This document shows, one piece after another, positions 1 through 7,073 of a DNA stretch of 8,622 nt. The notes under the pieces were generated by a model. That model ran no database searches. It worked only from the letters and a program-made list of their open reading frames with translations, and had not been told where the DNA came from. The stretch lies in contig JAGRJA010000013.1 of NCBI GenBank assembly GCA_020443005.1, forward strand, positions 1 through 8,622. Reading direction: 5' to 3'. Source of the stretch: Pseudomonadales bacterium. GTDB lineage: Bacteria > Pseudomonadota > Gammaproteobacteria > Pseudomonadales > UBA7239. A program made the position numbers and the translations under genes. Position 1 is the first letter of the stretch. Each line of letters starts with the position of its first letter.

Positions 1-18
1 AATCGGGAATTTCTGGGA

Positions 19-693
19 TTAACCCTTCAAAAACCCGTTTTCCGATAAAAATTCGAGGGAAATATCACCAGAGCGAGTCTCTCGGTTGTTTATTGCGGCT
101 TCTTCCCCCAAAACAAGCCGCTCAAGATAGCGTGCGATCACATCCACCTCAAGATTTACCGTTGTTCCGCTCTTATAGTGGGAAAAAATGGTCTTCTCTA
201 TCGTATGAGGAACAATATTCAGCTCAAAATCACAACCATTGACCTTGTTAACCGTAAGGCTGGTTCCATCAACACAAATCGAACCCTTGTGTGCAATATA
301 TTTAGCCAGATTTGCAGGTGCCCGCAGGGAGAACCGCTCGGACCTGGCATCCGGGTAACGGGATAATACCTCACCCACACCATCAACATGACCGCTGACA
401 ATATGACCGCCAAGCCGGGATGCCGGCGTTAAAGCCTTCTCCAGATTTACGGGGGCACCGACTTTCAACTGACCGATTGTAGTAAATGCCAGGGTTTCTC
501 TGGAGACATCGGCCCAGTAACCATCCCCGGGCAAATCGACAACGGTCAAACATACGCCATTGGTCGCGATACTGTCGCCCAGCTCAACATCACCCAGGTC
601 AAGAAGGCCTGTGTTGATGCGAACGCGTAAGTCTCCGCCATTTGGCTCAGTTGCCACAACCTTGCCCAATGCCTGAATAATTCCTGTAAACAT
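19..693 (-). CDS. ribE: Riboflavin synthase, alpha subunit
   Basis: The 224-residue product is riboflavin synthase, which dismutates two 6,7-dimethyl-8-ribityllumazine molecules into riboflavin and a pyrimidine in the cytosol. It begins with the family hallmark MFTGII. It has two lumazine-binding barrels, roughly residues 1-97 and 98-195, with GVCLT (46-50) in the first and the matching DGTSLTVN (142-149) in the second. GGHIVSGHVDG (95-105) lies at the junction, and a C-terminal tail runs from about 196 to 224. Family members are usually about 200-220 residues, so it is complete. The frame stays open 21 codons upstream to 756, but that extension is not family-like, so the ATG at 693 is preferred. 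A weak AGGA sits 13 bases before it. It lies 94 bases downstream of ribD and is probably co-transcribed. Some databases name this gene ribC. The identification is firm; operon membership is inferred. Confidence 0.97.
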   Translation of the reverse strand: MFTGIIQALGKVVATEPNGGDLRVRINTGLLDLGDVELGDSIATNGVCLTVVDLPGDGYWADVSRETLAFTTIGQLKVGAPVNLEKALTPASRLGGHIVSGHVDGVGEVLSRYPDARSERFSLRAPANLAKYIAHKGSICVDGTSLTVNKVNGCDFELNIVPHTIEKTIFSHYKSGTTVNLEVDVIARYLERLVLGEEAAINNRETRSGDISLEFLSENGFLKG

Positions 694-752
694 GGTTAAT
701 ACTTGATCCTGTCTGGGCCCGGGAAATTCCTGAACCATTCCGGGGCTAGTCT

Positions 753-769
753 GCAAGCCACAGGCTCGC
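753..769 (-). other. Intercistronic hairpin between ribD and ribE
   Basis: In the 94-base gap between the ribD stop and the ribE start, the transcript can form a 7-bp stem (GCGAGCC/GGCTTGC, one G-U pair) with a three-base loop. No U-run follows it on the minus strand, so it does not look like an intrinsic terminator. It could stabilise the mRNA or tune ribE expression, but nothing in the sequence proves a role. The rest of the gap shows no recognisable element. Confidence 0.3.
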
Positions 770-787
770 TAATTCTGTAATAGTATC

Positions 788-1912
788 TTAATCGGCCATG
801 ATTGCCGTAATCCGCCAATCGTCACCAACAGCCCGGATATCCTGAATTTGCAGGGCACGCTTTTGATGCATTTCTGCAAAAGGCATTAAAAACAGTGGTC
901 TCGCTGATGAACCCATCAGGCAAGGCGCCATATACAGCACCAGCTCATCCAGCAAGCCCTGACTGAGAAAACTGCCCGCCAGCGTCGCACCCGCCTCAAC
1001 CAACACCTCGTTACACTGATACGCTGTCGCGAGGTGGGCCAGCAAGGCCTGCAAGTCAATTTGGCCGTCATCACTGGGCAAACACAAACTTCTCACTCCC
1101 TGTGCCTGAAGCGCTGCCGAGAAGGGCTCAATTCGCGGTTCAACCGAAACCACCAACACGCTACCCTGCAGGATAGCGTAGTGCTCCCCAAGCAAGCGAT
1201 TCCAGGGGTCCAGCACTACCCGCAAGGGTTGACGCGAGGGGAAGGCGTGGTCTGCTGAAACCCAGTCTTTTTCCCGGACAGTCATCGCCGGATCGTCTGT
1301 CAGAACAGTACCAATACCGGTGATGATCGCACAGGATCTTGCCCGCAATCGCTGTACATCCCGACGGGCTTCCGGCCCGGTAATCCACTTGCTCTCACCG
1401 CTTTCCATCGCGGTGCGCCCATCGAGACTCATCGCCATCTTGCAGCGCACAAAAGGCCTACCTTGCTGCATGCGCTTGATAAAACCGGGGTTCAAGACCC
1501 GACAGCTATTTTCAAGCAAAGGCCCCTCTACCTCAATACCGGCTTCGCGCAATTGCGCAAGCCCGTTGCCGGCAACGACAGGGTTAGGATCCTGCATGCC
1601 GTAAACAACGCGCCTGATTCCGGCTTCAATCAATGCCGACACACACGGCGGCGTTTTGCCTGTGTGGCTACAGGGTTCCAAAGTGACATAGGCTGTTGAG
1701 CCTTCCAGCTCAACACCTTGCGTTCCGGCTGACAACAGCGCCTGAACTTCGGCATGGTCTTCGCCGGCACGCTGATGCCACCCTTCAGCCAGCACAACAC
1801 CATCACGCACCAGCACACAGCCGACGCGAGGATTGGGGGAGGTGGTATAAAGGCCTTTTTCTGCCAGTTTCACGGCTCTGGCCATCCACAGACGATCGTC
1901 GGCTGTCAGCAT
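788..1912 (-). CDS. ribD: Bifunctional riboflavin deaminase/reductase RibD
   Basis: The 374-residue protein catalyses two successive steps of riboflavin synthesis: deamination of the pyrimidine intermediate, then NADPH-dependent reduction of its ribosyl side chain. The N-terminal deaminase domain (about 1-145) has the zinc-site signature: H53 and catalytic E55 in HAEV, then C81 in TLEPCSH and C90 in TPPC. The C-terminal reductase domain (about 150-370) shows MSLDGRTA (161-168), KWITGPEARRDVQRLRA (175-191), TDDPAMTVR (205-213) and LVEAGATLAG (304-313), all typical of RibD. E. coli RibD is 367 residues, so this is full length and both active sites look intact. The ATG at 1912 lies only 5 bases after the nrdR stop, and the weak GGA-type ribosome site is inside the end of nrdR. 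This suggests translational coupling in an nrdR-ribD-ribE operon. The ATG at codon 10 is a possible but less likely start. Confidence 0.97.
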   Translation of the reverse strand: MLTADDRLWMARAVKLAEKGLYTTSPNPRVGCVLVRDGVVLAEGWHQRAGEDHAEVQALLSAGTQGVELEGSTAYVTLEPCSHTGKTPPCVSALIEAGIRRVVYGMQDPNPVVAGNGLAQLREAGIEVEGPLLENSCRVLNPGFIKRMQQGRPFVRCKMAMSLDGRTAMESGESKWITGPEARRDVQRLRARSCAIITGIGTVLTDDPAMTVREKDWVSADHAFPSRQPLRVVLDPWNRLLGEHYAILQGSVLVVSVEPRIEPFSAALQAQGVRSLCLPSDDGQIDLQALLAHLATAYQCNEVLVEAGATLAGSFLSQGLLDELVLYMAPCLMGSSARPLFLMPFAEMHQKRALQIQDIRAVGDDWRITAIMAD

Positions 1913-1917
1913 AAAGT

Positions 1918-2385
1918 TTATTCCGGGCGAAGCTTTTCGGGTTGAAGTCGATCAATCTCGGCCCGAAACTGGTCGAGATCCTGAAAACTGCGATAAACAG
2001 AAGCAAAACGCACATAGGCAACACCATCGAGCTTACGCAACTGCTCCATCACCTGCTCCCCGATAATGCGCGAGGGCACCTCCCGCTCACCCAATGCCTG
2101 AAGATAATGTTTCAGCTGGCTGATGGCCTCATCAATCTTTTCAATACTGACCGGACGCTTTTCAAGCGCACGCATCATGCCACTGCGCAATTTTTCTTCA
2201 TCAAAGGGCATCCGGCTGCCATCCTGCTTGATAATACGGGGCATCAATAATTCTGCGATCTCATAGGTGGTAAATCGCTCCTTGCAGGTAAGACATTCCC
2301 TGCGGCGGCGAATCTGGTCGCCACCCGCAACCAGACGCGAATCGATTACCTTGGTTTCTTCTGCACTGCAGAAAGGACAATGCAT
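1918..2385 (-). CDS. nrdR: Transcriptional repressor NrdR
   Basis: The 155-residue protein is NrdR, the zinc-ribbon/ATP-cone repressor of ribonucleotide reductase genes. It senses ATP and dATP through its cone domain and binds NrdR boxes in nrd promoters. The zinc ribbon is at the N-terminus, with C3 and C6 in MHCPFC and C31 and C34 in CLTC. Between them lie VIDSR (13-17) and a basic RRRREC run (26-31) that belongs to the DNA-binding surface. The ATP-cone spans about 49-139, beginning PRIIKQDGSRMPFDEEKL. The length is normal for the family. The ATG at 2385 has an AGGA site 7 bases upstream, and an extended -10 promoter lies just beyond. It is the first gene of the riboflavin cluster and is divergent from yfbR. 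The nrdR-ribD linkage is widespread in Proteobacteria. The identity is essentially certain; its targets are outside this window. Confidence 0.98.
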   Translation of the reverse strand: MHCPFCSAEETKVIDSRLVAGGDQIRRRRECLTCKERFTTYEIAELLMPRIIKQDGSRMPFDEEKLRSGMMRALEKRPVSIEKIDEAISQLKHYLQALGEREVPSRIIGEQVMEQLRKLDGVAYVRFASVYRSFQDLDQFRAEIDRLQPEKLRPE

Positions 2386-2422
2386 AAAAATTTCCTGAAA
2401 AATTGCCTGCCAATGGCGCGAA

Positions 2423-2431
2423 AGTATAGCA
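2423..2431 (-). promoter_or_regulatory. Probable extended -10 promoter for nrdR-ribD-ribE
   Basis: Read on the minus strand, TGCTATACT is an extended -10 element (TG-N-TATACT, five of six consensus bases), about 38 bases before the nrdR ATG. No strong -35 hexamer lies at the expected spacing, which is common for extended -10 promoters. It is immediately preceded on the same strand by ACACTAT, which overlaps its first base and resembles half of an NrdR box. Confidence 0.5.
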
Positions 2432-2504
2432 TAGTGTTGCCTTGCAACTGGGTAAACAGCACTCGCGCCTTCCCGTGAAAAAGCGCCCTACGACAAGCAG
2501 GATT

Positions 2505-2518
2505 TATAGAGGTCTATA
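2505..2518. promoter_or_regulatory. Inverted repeat over the yfbR ribosome binding site
   Basis: TATAGA and TCTATA form perfect 6-bp arms around a central GG. The repeat ends one base before the GTG start codon and contains the AGAGG ribosome site (2508-2512). In DNA this could be a small operator. In RNA a 5-bp A/U-rich stem with an AGGT loop could form around the ribosome site, but it would be weak. Function is inferred only from position. Confidence 0.3.
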
Positions 2519-3115
2519 GTGAATCAAAGCCATTTTTTCGCCTACATCAGCAAGATGCGATGGATACAGCGCTGGGGCATGAAGCGCAATGCCATCCCCG
2601 AGAATGTAATGGAGCATTCCTATGAAGTGGCAACCATTGCCCATGCACTGGCGTTAATCCGGCAGCAGGTTTTCGGGGGCGAGATCAACCCGGCCGATGT
2701 GGCTGTTGCCGCCCTGTTCCACGATGTTTCAGAAGTTTTGACTGGCGACCTTCCCTCCCCGATCAAATATCACAATGCCAAAATAAGAGACGCTTACAAG
2801 GAAGTTGAATACAGCGCAGAGCGTGAAATTCTGTCAACCTTGCCCGACGAATTGAAAACACTTTATGAACCTTATTTGCTGAGTGACAAACTCGATGATG
2901 ATGTCCACCAGATAATAAAGGCTGCGGATCTGATTGCGGCCTACATCAAATGCAAGGCAGAGCTGAATGCCGGCAATCTGGAATTTGCCAAAGCCGCTCG
3001 CACGATGGAAGAGCGACTCAACAACATTCACCTGCCGGAAGCTGACTGGTTTCGGGAAAAATTCCTGCCGAGTTTTGACCTCACACTGGACGAACTGATC
3101 AAGGCAGAAGTATAA
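2519..3115 (+). CDS. yfbR: 5'-deoxynucleotidase YfbR (HD domain)
   Basis: The 198-residue protein matches E. coli YfbR (199 residues), a cytosolic metal-dependent phosphatase that removes phosphate from deoxyribonucleoside 5'-monophosphates. The HD-domain metal ligands fall at the same residue numbers as in E. coli: H33 (in MEHSYE), H68-D69 (in LFHDVSEVLTGDLPSP) and D137 (in AADLIAAY). E72, D77 and the substrate-selecting pair R18-W19 are also present, so the enzyme should be active and deoxyribose-selective. The start codon is GTG, chosen because MNQSHFF aligns with the E. coli N-terminus (MKQSHFF) and AGAGG lies 6 bases upstream. It is divergent from nrdR with a 133-base gap and converges on the MMPL gene with a 40-base gap. 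No clear plus-strand promoter was found; a weak TTGCCT and TATAGC pair (about 2403-2430) is a candidate. Confidence 0.95.
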   Translation: MNQSHFFAYISKMRWIQRWGMKRNAIPENVMEHSYEVATIAHALALIRQQVFGGEINPADVAVAALFHDVSEVLTGDLPSPIKYHNAKIRDAYKEVEYSAEREILSTLPDELKTLYEPYLLSDKLDDDVHQIIKAADLIAAYIKCKAELNAGNLEFAKAARTMEERLNNIHLPEADWFREKFLPSFDLTLDELIKAEV

Positions 3116-3117
3116 GA

Positions 3118-3137
3118 AGGCGGTGAATAAACCGCTT
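3118..3137 (+). terminator. Weak hairpin between convergent yfbR and MMPL genes
   Basis: Just after the yfbR stop, AGGCGGT and ACCGCTT can pair around a GAATAA loop (7 bp including one G-U). It is not directly followed by a U-run in the plus direction, though seven T residues occur further on at 3160-3166. In the minus direction, which would serve the MMPL gene, the stem has one mismatch and is followed only by a mildly U-rich stretch. It could help end either transcript, but it is not a strong intrinsic terminator. Confidence 0.3.
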
Positions 3138-3155
3138 GCTGACGGATTGTGTGGA

Positions 3156-5552
3156 TCAGTTTTTTTCCGGCCCGAAGGGTTTAAACAAAAGTACAATAGC
3201 CGGCACCATCAGAAAGTCGGCCAACAGGGCAACCAGCACAATTAACGCCAGCAACAAACCGAAAATCACCTGGCTGGTCAGCAGCGAAAAAACAAACATT
3301 ACAAAACCGCATATCAGTACCAGTGATGTAATCAACAAGGGGCGACCAACACCCATCAGCGTGCTCCGCAAGGCTTTCTGGTAATTGCCGTGTCTATCAA
3401 ACTCGTTTCTATAACGATTGATAAAGTGAATCGTGTCATCAACAGCGATACCGATACCGATACCACCCAGCAGCAGGCGACCAAAATCGAGCGTGATACC
3501 GAGCCAGCCCATCAGGCCGAGGGTAAAAAACACCGGAGCAATATTCGGCAGCATGGAAAGCAGGCCGATTTTGACTGAGCGGAAGGTAAGGCACATCATG
3601 ACCGCAATGACGACAAAGGCAATCGACAAGCCCCGAATCTGGCTACTGGTAATGTAGTCCATCAGCTTCAGCCACAGCGAACCCACACCGGTCAACATCA
3701 CGGTGCTATGTTCAAGCGGCTCATCTTCAAGATAGGCTTTGACCTTCTGGTCAAGCACAAAGTATTCACTGGTCTCGGCAGTCTTGACATTGATATCGAG
3801 CCGGGCTCGCGAGTAATCCGGCGACAGAAAGTCAGTGAGTTCATCCCCCCCCGACAATTCGTAAACCAGCAGCAGCTGTGCGATCAGCTCGCGGGACTCG
3901 GGCACAGCATAATAACGATCATCATCAGCGTGGAAACTGCGGTTGATATCCTTGACCAGGTCAACCGGCGAGGTTGTTTTCACGACCAGCGGGCTGCTGA
4001 TTTCAACCATCTGCTGTACGCGCTCAATCTCTTTCAGTACCTCAGGGTTCTTGATGCCATCCGCCACCCCGGTATCAAACAGGTAGCTGAGACTGCCTGT
4101 ACCGTTCAGTGATTCATCGATTTTTTTGGTGTCGCGCTTGACTTCAACCCGGTCGGAAAAATCCTCAAGGTAATTGGAATCCACACGGATACGACTGATA
4201 CCCTCAACAGAAAGCAGAATCAGCACGATAAAAAACAGCAAAATGGTTTTGGCATGGCGAATATCAAAATCGGCTACCGCATTCAGTACACGCGCCAGCA
4301 AGCCGTGCGGTTCTTCATTGCGGGCATCATGCACCGTTAGATATTCACCACCCTTGCCGAAGGAGAGCAACACCATCAGCAGGGTCATGGTGAAGAAAAA
4401 AGCGGCAAAAATTGCCACCGGCACATACCAGCCCAGATGCGCAATCGACTTGATCTCCGAGAAGGCGTTGGAATAGAAACCGGCAACGGTTGTCAGGGTG
4501 GTCATCAGGCAGGGCAGGCCAACCCGCATCAGGGTGTGACGTATCGCATCGCGGCGATTCTTGCCGGGCAACTGGTGGTGGAACTCGGCAATAATATGCA
4601 CGGCATCAGCCGTACCCACCGCAATCATCAACAGCGGCACAAAGCCGAACATCATGTCGATACGCCATCCCATCAAACCGACAAAAGCCGAGGACATGAT
4701 GATGCTGAGGCCAACGATCAGCATCGGACCATAAACACCGATCGGCCGCAAACCGAAAAACAGCAACAGCAAAAGACTGACGACGATAGCACCATAGATG
4801 CCAACCCGCCCCATCTCGGACATGATCAGGGTATTGGAGATGTAGTTCAGCGCGACATCGCCGGAATGATAGAAACGGATGTCGCTGTACTTCGGCTGGT
4901 CAATGATGGCTTCAATGGCCCGGTAGGTCGGTTGCGGGTAGAGGTTATCCTGGTCATCGCCGCCCTGCGGATCCAGCTTGAGATGTTCCAGCGGATCAGT
5001 CTGCGATATGCGCATGTCCATGACAATCGAGGCAAAACGGCCATCGGCACTGACAAGGCCGCCAACATACATTTTGCGGGAAAGAAATTTTTCGCGGATA
5101 TCCAGCAGGGCCTGCTGATCATCCGGAATTTCTTCCAGCAAGCGGAGGATGTTGAGACCGTCCTCCTCGCCTTCGATGTATTCCGCATTGGTGAGGCTGG
5201 TAACCTCATCGATAAACGGTACCTGTGCTTCCAGTTCTTCGGTCAGCTCGGCGATACGCCGCATGACATCGACATCAAAGGGCCCGTGCTCCTTGCCGGG
5301 CACTTCATAAACCAGCAGGCCAATTTCATCCGAACCAAAATCTTCACGGAACTGCTGGAAAGCCAGGTACACCGGATCGTGGCTGTCAAAATAACTTTCA
5401 AAGCTGTTGTCGACCCGCGCCTTGCCAGCAAGATACAAACTGCCAGACAACATGAATAGAGAGGTGAACAGAACAATCCAGCGATGGTCATAAGACCAGA
5501 CAGCCATATTGGCAAAAAAGCGGTTTATGGCATTATTTTCGTAATGTTTCAT
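3156..5552 (-). CDS. MMPL/RND-superfamily exporter (HAE-3-like)
   Basis: The 798-residue inner-membrane protein has the two-fold RND/MMPL plan of about twelve membrane helices. TM1 is at about 25-43, followed by a large periplasmic domain (about 45-245). TM2-6 lie between about 249 and 398 and TM7 at about 434-453. A second periplasmic domain (about 455-635) is followed by TM8-12 (about 638-790). Acidic residues expected in proton relay lie in the symmetrical helices: D316 in GTADAVHI (TM4) and D705-D706 in GIAVDDTIHF (TM10). This fits the group of predicted proton-driven exporters of lipids or hydrophobic compounds; the substrate cannot be told. No LolA-like lipoprotein, DUF1302/DUF1329 partner, periplasmic adaptor or outer-membrane channel gene lies beside it. 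The ATG at 5552 has no good ribosome site, and the next ATG (5507) is no better. A TATAGA-like -10 at about 5573-5578 hints at its own promoter. It looks intact. Confidence 0.9.
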   Translation of the reverse strand: MKHYENNAINRFFANMAVWSYDHRWIVLFTSLFMLSGSLYLAGKARVDNSFESYFDSHDPVYLAFQQFREDFGSDEIGLLVYEVPGKEHGPFDVDVMRRIAELTEELEAQVPFIDEVTSLTNAEYIEGEEDGLNILRLLEEIPDDQQALLDIREKFLSRKMYVGGLVSADGRFASIVMDMRISQTDPLEHLKLDPQGGDDQDNLYPQPTYRAIEAIIDQPKYSDIRFYHSGDVALNYISNTLIMSEMGRVGIYGAIVVSLLLLLFFGLRPIGVYGPMLIVGLSIIMSSAFVGLMGWRIDMMFGFVPLLMIAVGTADAVHIIAEFHHQLPGKNRRDAIRHTLMRVGLPCLMTTLTTVAGFYSNAFSEIKSIAHLGWYVPVAIFAAFFFTMTLLMVLLSFGKGGEYLTVHDARNEEPHGLLARVLNAVADFDIRHAKTILLFFIVLILLSVEGISRIRVDSNYLEDFSDRVEVKRDTKKIDESLNGTGSLSYLFDTGVADGIKNPEVLKEIERVQQMVEISSPLVVKTTSPVDLVKDINRSFHADDDRYYAVPESRELIAQLLLVYELSGGDELTDFLSPDYSRARLDINVKTAETSEYFVLDQKVKAYLEDEPLEHSTVMLTGVGSLWLKLMDYITSSQIRGLSIAFVVIAVMMCLTFRSVKIGLLSMLPNIAPVFFTLGLMGWLGITLDFGRLLLGGIGIGIAVDDTIHFINRYRNEFDRHGNYQKALRSTLMGVGRPLLITSLVLICGFVMFVFSLLTSQVIFGLLLALIVLVALLADFLMVPAIVLLFKPFGPEKN

Positions 5553-5642
5553 GGTTATGACGGCATCTGTTATCTATAAGCAATTCCTTTTACTGTTGCA
5601 CTGCCCTGTGGTGGTCTTACTTGAACAACATGTATTCGCATC

Positions 5643-5680
5643 AAAAAACCCTGCCTCTCCAAGACGGCTTGAAACAGGGT
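5643..5680 (-). terminator. Intrinsic terminator after glyA
   Basis: On the minus strand, 14 bases past the glyA stop, ACCCTG pairs with CAGGGT. A smaller inner stem (CAAG/CTTG around CCGT) lies between them, and six U residues directly follow the outer stem. Position, stem and U-run agree with termination of the glyA transcript before the MMPL gene. This implies that the MMPL gene is mostly transcribed separately. Confidence 0.75.
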
Positions 5681-5694
5681 ATAAATCAGCCGGA

Positions 5695-6957
5695 TTACTT
5701 GTAAACCGGGAAGCGCTTACATAAATCAAGCACTTTCCGCTGCACTTCCGGAATGACCGTTGCTGACGCGCCCTGCTCAAGGCTGTCGAGCACATCGCAG
5801 ATCCAGCCGGCAAGCTCCCGCACTTCATTTTCGCCAAAACCGCGCCGGGTAGCGGCGGGGGTTCCGATACGCAGACCACTGGTGACAAACGGCGAACGCG
5901 GGTCGTTGGGAACCGCATTTTTATTTACCGTGATATTGGCTTCACCCAGTGCGGCATCCGCATCCTTGCCGGTATAGGGTTTACCGATCAGGTCAACCAG
6001 GAAAAGATGGTTATCGGTACCACCGGAAACAATGTTGATGCCGCGGGAGAGGAAGACTTCCACCATAGCCCGGGCATTATCCAGCACACGCTGCTGATAG
6101 GCCTTGTAGTCATCCGACAGCGCCTCCTTGAAACAGACCGCCTTGGCCGCAATGATATGCATCAATGGGCCGCCCTGCCCACCGGGAAACACCGCCGAAT
6201 TGATTTTTTTCTCCAGCGCCTCATTGGCCTTGCCGATGATGATGCCGCCACGCGGGCCTCCCAGTGTCTTGTGTGTGGTGGATGTCACCACATCGGCATA
6301 GGGCACCGGATTAGGATAGAGCCCTGCGGCGACCAGACCGGCAACATGCGCCATGTCCACCATCAGGTAGGCACCTGTTTCATCGGCAATTTCACGGAAT
6401 TTCGCCCAATCCACGATACGGGAATAGGCCGAGAAACCGGCCACAATCATTTTCGGTTTATGCTCTCGGGCTAGGCTGGCGACCTGTGCGTAGTCGATCT
6501 CGCCGGTTTTTTCATCAAGACCATACTGCACAGCATGATAGATCTTGCCGGAGAAATTAACGCTGGCACCATGTGTCAGGTGACCACCGTGTGCCAGGCT
6601 CATGCCCAGCACCGTTTCGCCGGGCTCCATCATGGCCATATAGGCTGCCGCATTGGCCTGCGAACCGGAGTGTGCCTGTACATTGGCCCAGTCGGCACCA
6701 AACAGCTGCCTGACACGCTCAATCGCGATCACCTCAACCTGATCGACATATTCGCAGCCACCGTAGTAGCGCCTGAACGGATAGCCCTCGGCGTATTTGT
6801 TGGTCAGCACAGAACCTTGCGCAGCCATAACCCGCGGACTGGCATAATTCTCCGAGGCAATCAGCTCGATATGTTCTTCCTGCCGCTGTTCTTCATGCTG
6901 TATGGACGCCCAGACATCGGGGTCGAAATCGGCGATAGTCATGGTTTTACTGAACAT
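5695..6957 (-). CDS. glyA: Serine hydroxymethyltransferase
   Basis: The 420-residue PLP enzyme interconverts serine and glycine with tetrahydrofolate, making 5,10-methylenetetrahydrofolate in the cytosol. E. coli GlyA is 417 residues. Family motifs are all present: HIELIASENYASPRV (29-43), KYAEGYP (54-60), RRYYGGCEYVD (62-72), AHSGSQANAA (95-104) and VDMAHVAGLVAAG (200-212). The PLP lysine is K230 in TSTTHKTLGGPRGG, and R363 in GLRIGTPA is the expected carboxylate-binding arginine. The ATG at 6957 has GGAG six bases upstream, and the N-terminus MFSKTMTIADFD aligns with E. coli MLKREMNIADYD. The internal ATG at codon 6 is therefore not preferred. A terminator follows the gene. Upstream, only 116 bases separate it from the channel gene. 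No glycine or folate riboswitch is recognised there, and no strong promoter was found. Confidence 0.98.
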   Translation of the reverse strand: MFSKTMTIADFDPDVWASIQHEEQRQEEHIELIASENYASPRVMAAQGSVLTNKYAEGYPFRRYYGGCEYVDQVEVIAIERVRQLFGADWANVQAHSGSQANAAAYMAMMEPGETVLGMSLAHGGHLTHGASVNFSGKIYHAVQYGLDEKTGEIDYAQVASLAREHKPKMIVAGFSAYSRIVDWAKFREIADETGAYLMVDMAHVAGLVAAGLYPNPVPYADVVTSTTHKTLGGPRGGIIIGKANEALEKKINSAVFPGGQGGPLMHIIAAKAVCFKEALSDDYKAYQQRVLDNARAMVEVFLSRGINIVSGGTDNHLFLVDLIGKPYTGKDADAALGEANITVNKNAVPNDPRSPFVTSGLRIGTPAATRRGFGENEVRELAGWICDVLDSLEQGASATVIPEVQRKVLDLCKRFPVYK

Positions 6958-7025
6958 GGGTAGCTCCGCTTATTGGGTGAGGCAAATGGAAAAATCACAA
7001 AAGGGCGCTAGTTTACCGCAAGTGC

Positions 7026-7051
7026 CGGAAAGCGCGTAGTGGCGCTTTCCG
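7026..7051 (-). other. Perfect hairpin between channel gene and glyA
   Basis: CGGAAAGCGC and GCGCTTTCCG form a perfect 10-bp stem with a six-base loop, midway between the stop of the channel gene and the glyA start. Neither direction has an adjacent U-run, so it is not a textbook intrinsic terminator. It might protect the 3' end of the channel mRNA, act within a glyA leader, or be a protein-binding site. The pairing is visible in the sequence; the role is unknown. Confidence 0.45.
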
Positions 7052-7073
7052 ATGAAGAAGACTGGTCATGCTG

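Noticed and set aside
694..756. Upstream start for ribE at 756
   Set aside because: The added 21 residues are not part of the riboflavin synthase family. MFTGI at 693 is the conserved N-terminus.
694..787. FMN riboswitch in the riboflavin cluster
   Set aside because: The gap is too short and has none of the conserved FMN aptamer sequence. Such elements usually precede ribB, which is not in this window.
3139..3166. Plus-strand terminator with seven T residues after yfbR
   Set aside because: The only stem next to the T-run is CTGA/TCAG (4 bp) with a 13-base loop, too weak to call. The T-run also encodes lysine/asparagine codons at the end of the MMPL gene.
4437..5459. Plus-strand open frame of 340 codons
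   Set aside because: It lies wholly antisense to the MMPL exporter gene, whose frame is clearly real. The translated product is rich in H/Q/N with no domain, which is typical of a shadow frame.
6007..6963. Two plus-strand open frames of 155 and 142 codons
   Set aside because: Both are antisense to glyA, which is conserved over its full length. Their products show no family features.
7006..7030. PurR operator upstream of glyA
   Set aside because: Only a partial GCAA half-site (in CCGCAAGTGCC) can be found; the second half of the palindrome is missing.
6958..7073. Glycine or folate riboswitch upstream of glyA
   Set aside because: The region is only 116 bases and lacks the conserved aptamer cores. 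Only a simple hairpin is seen.
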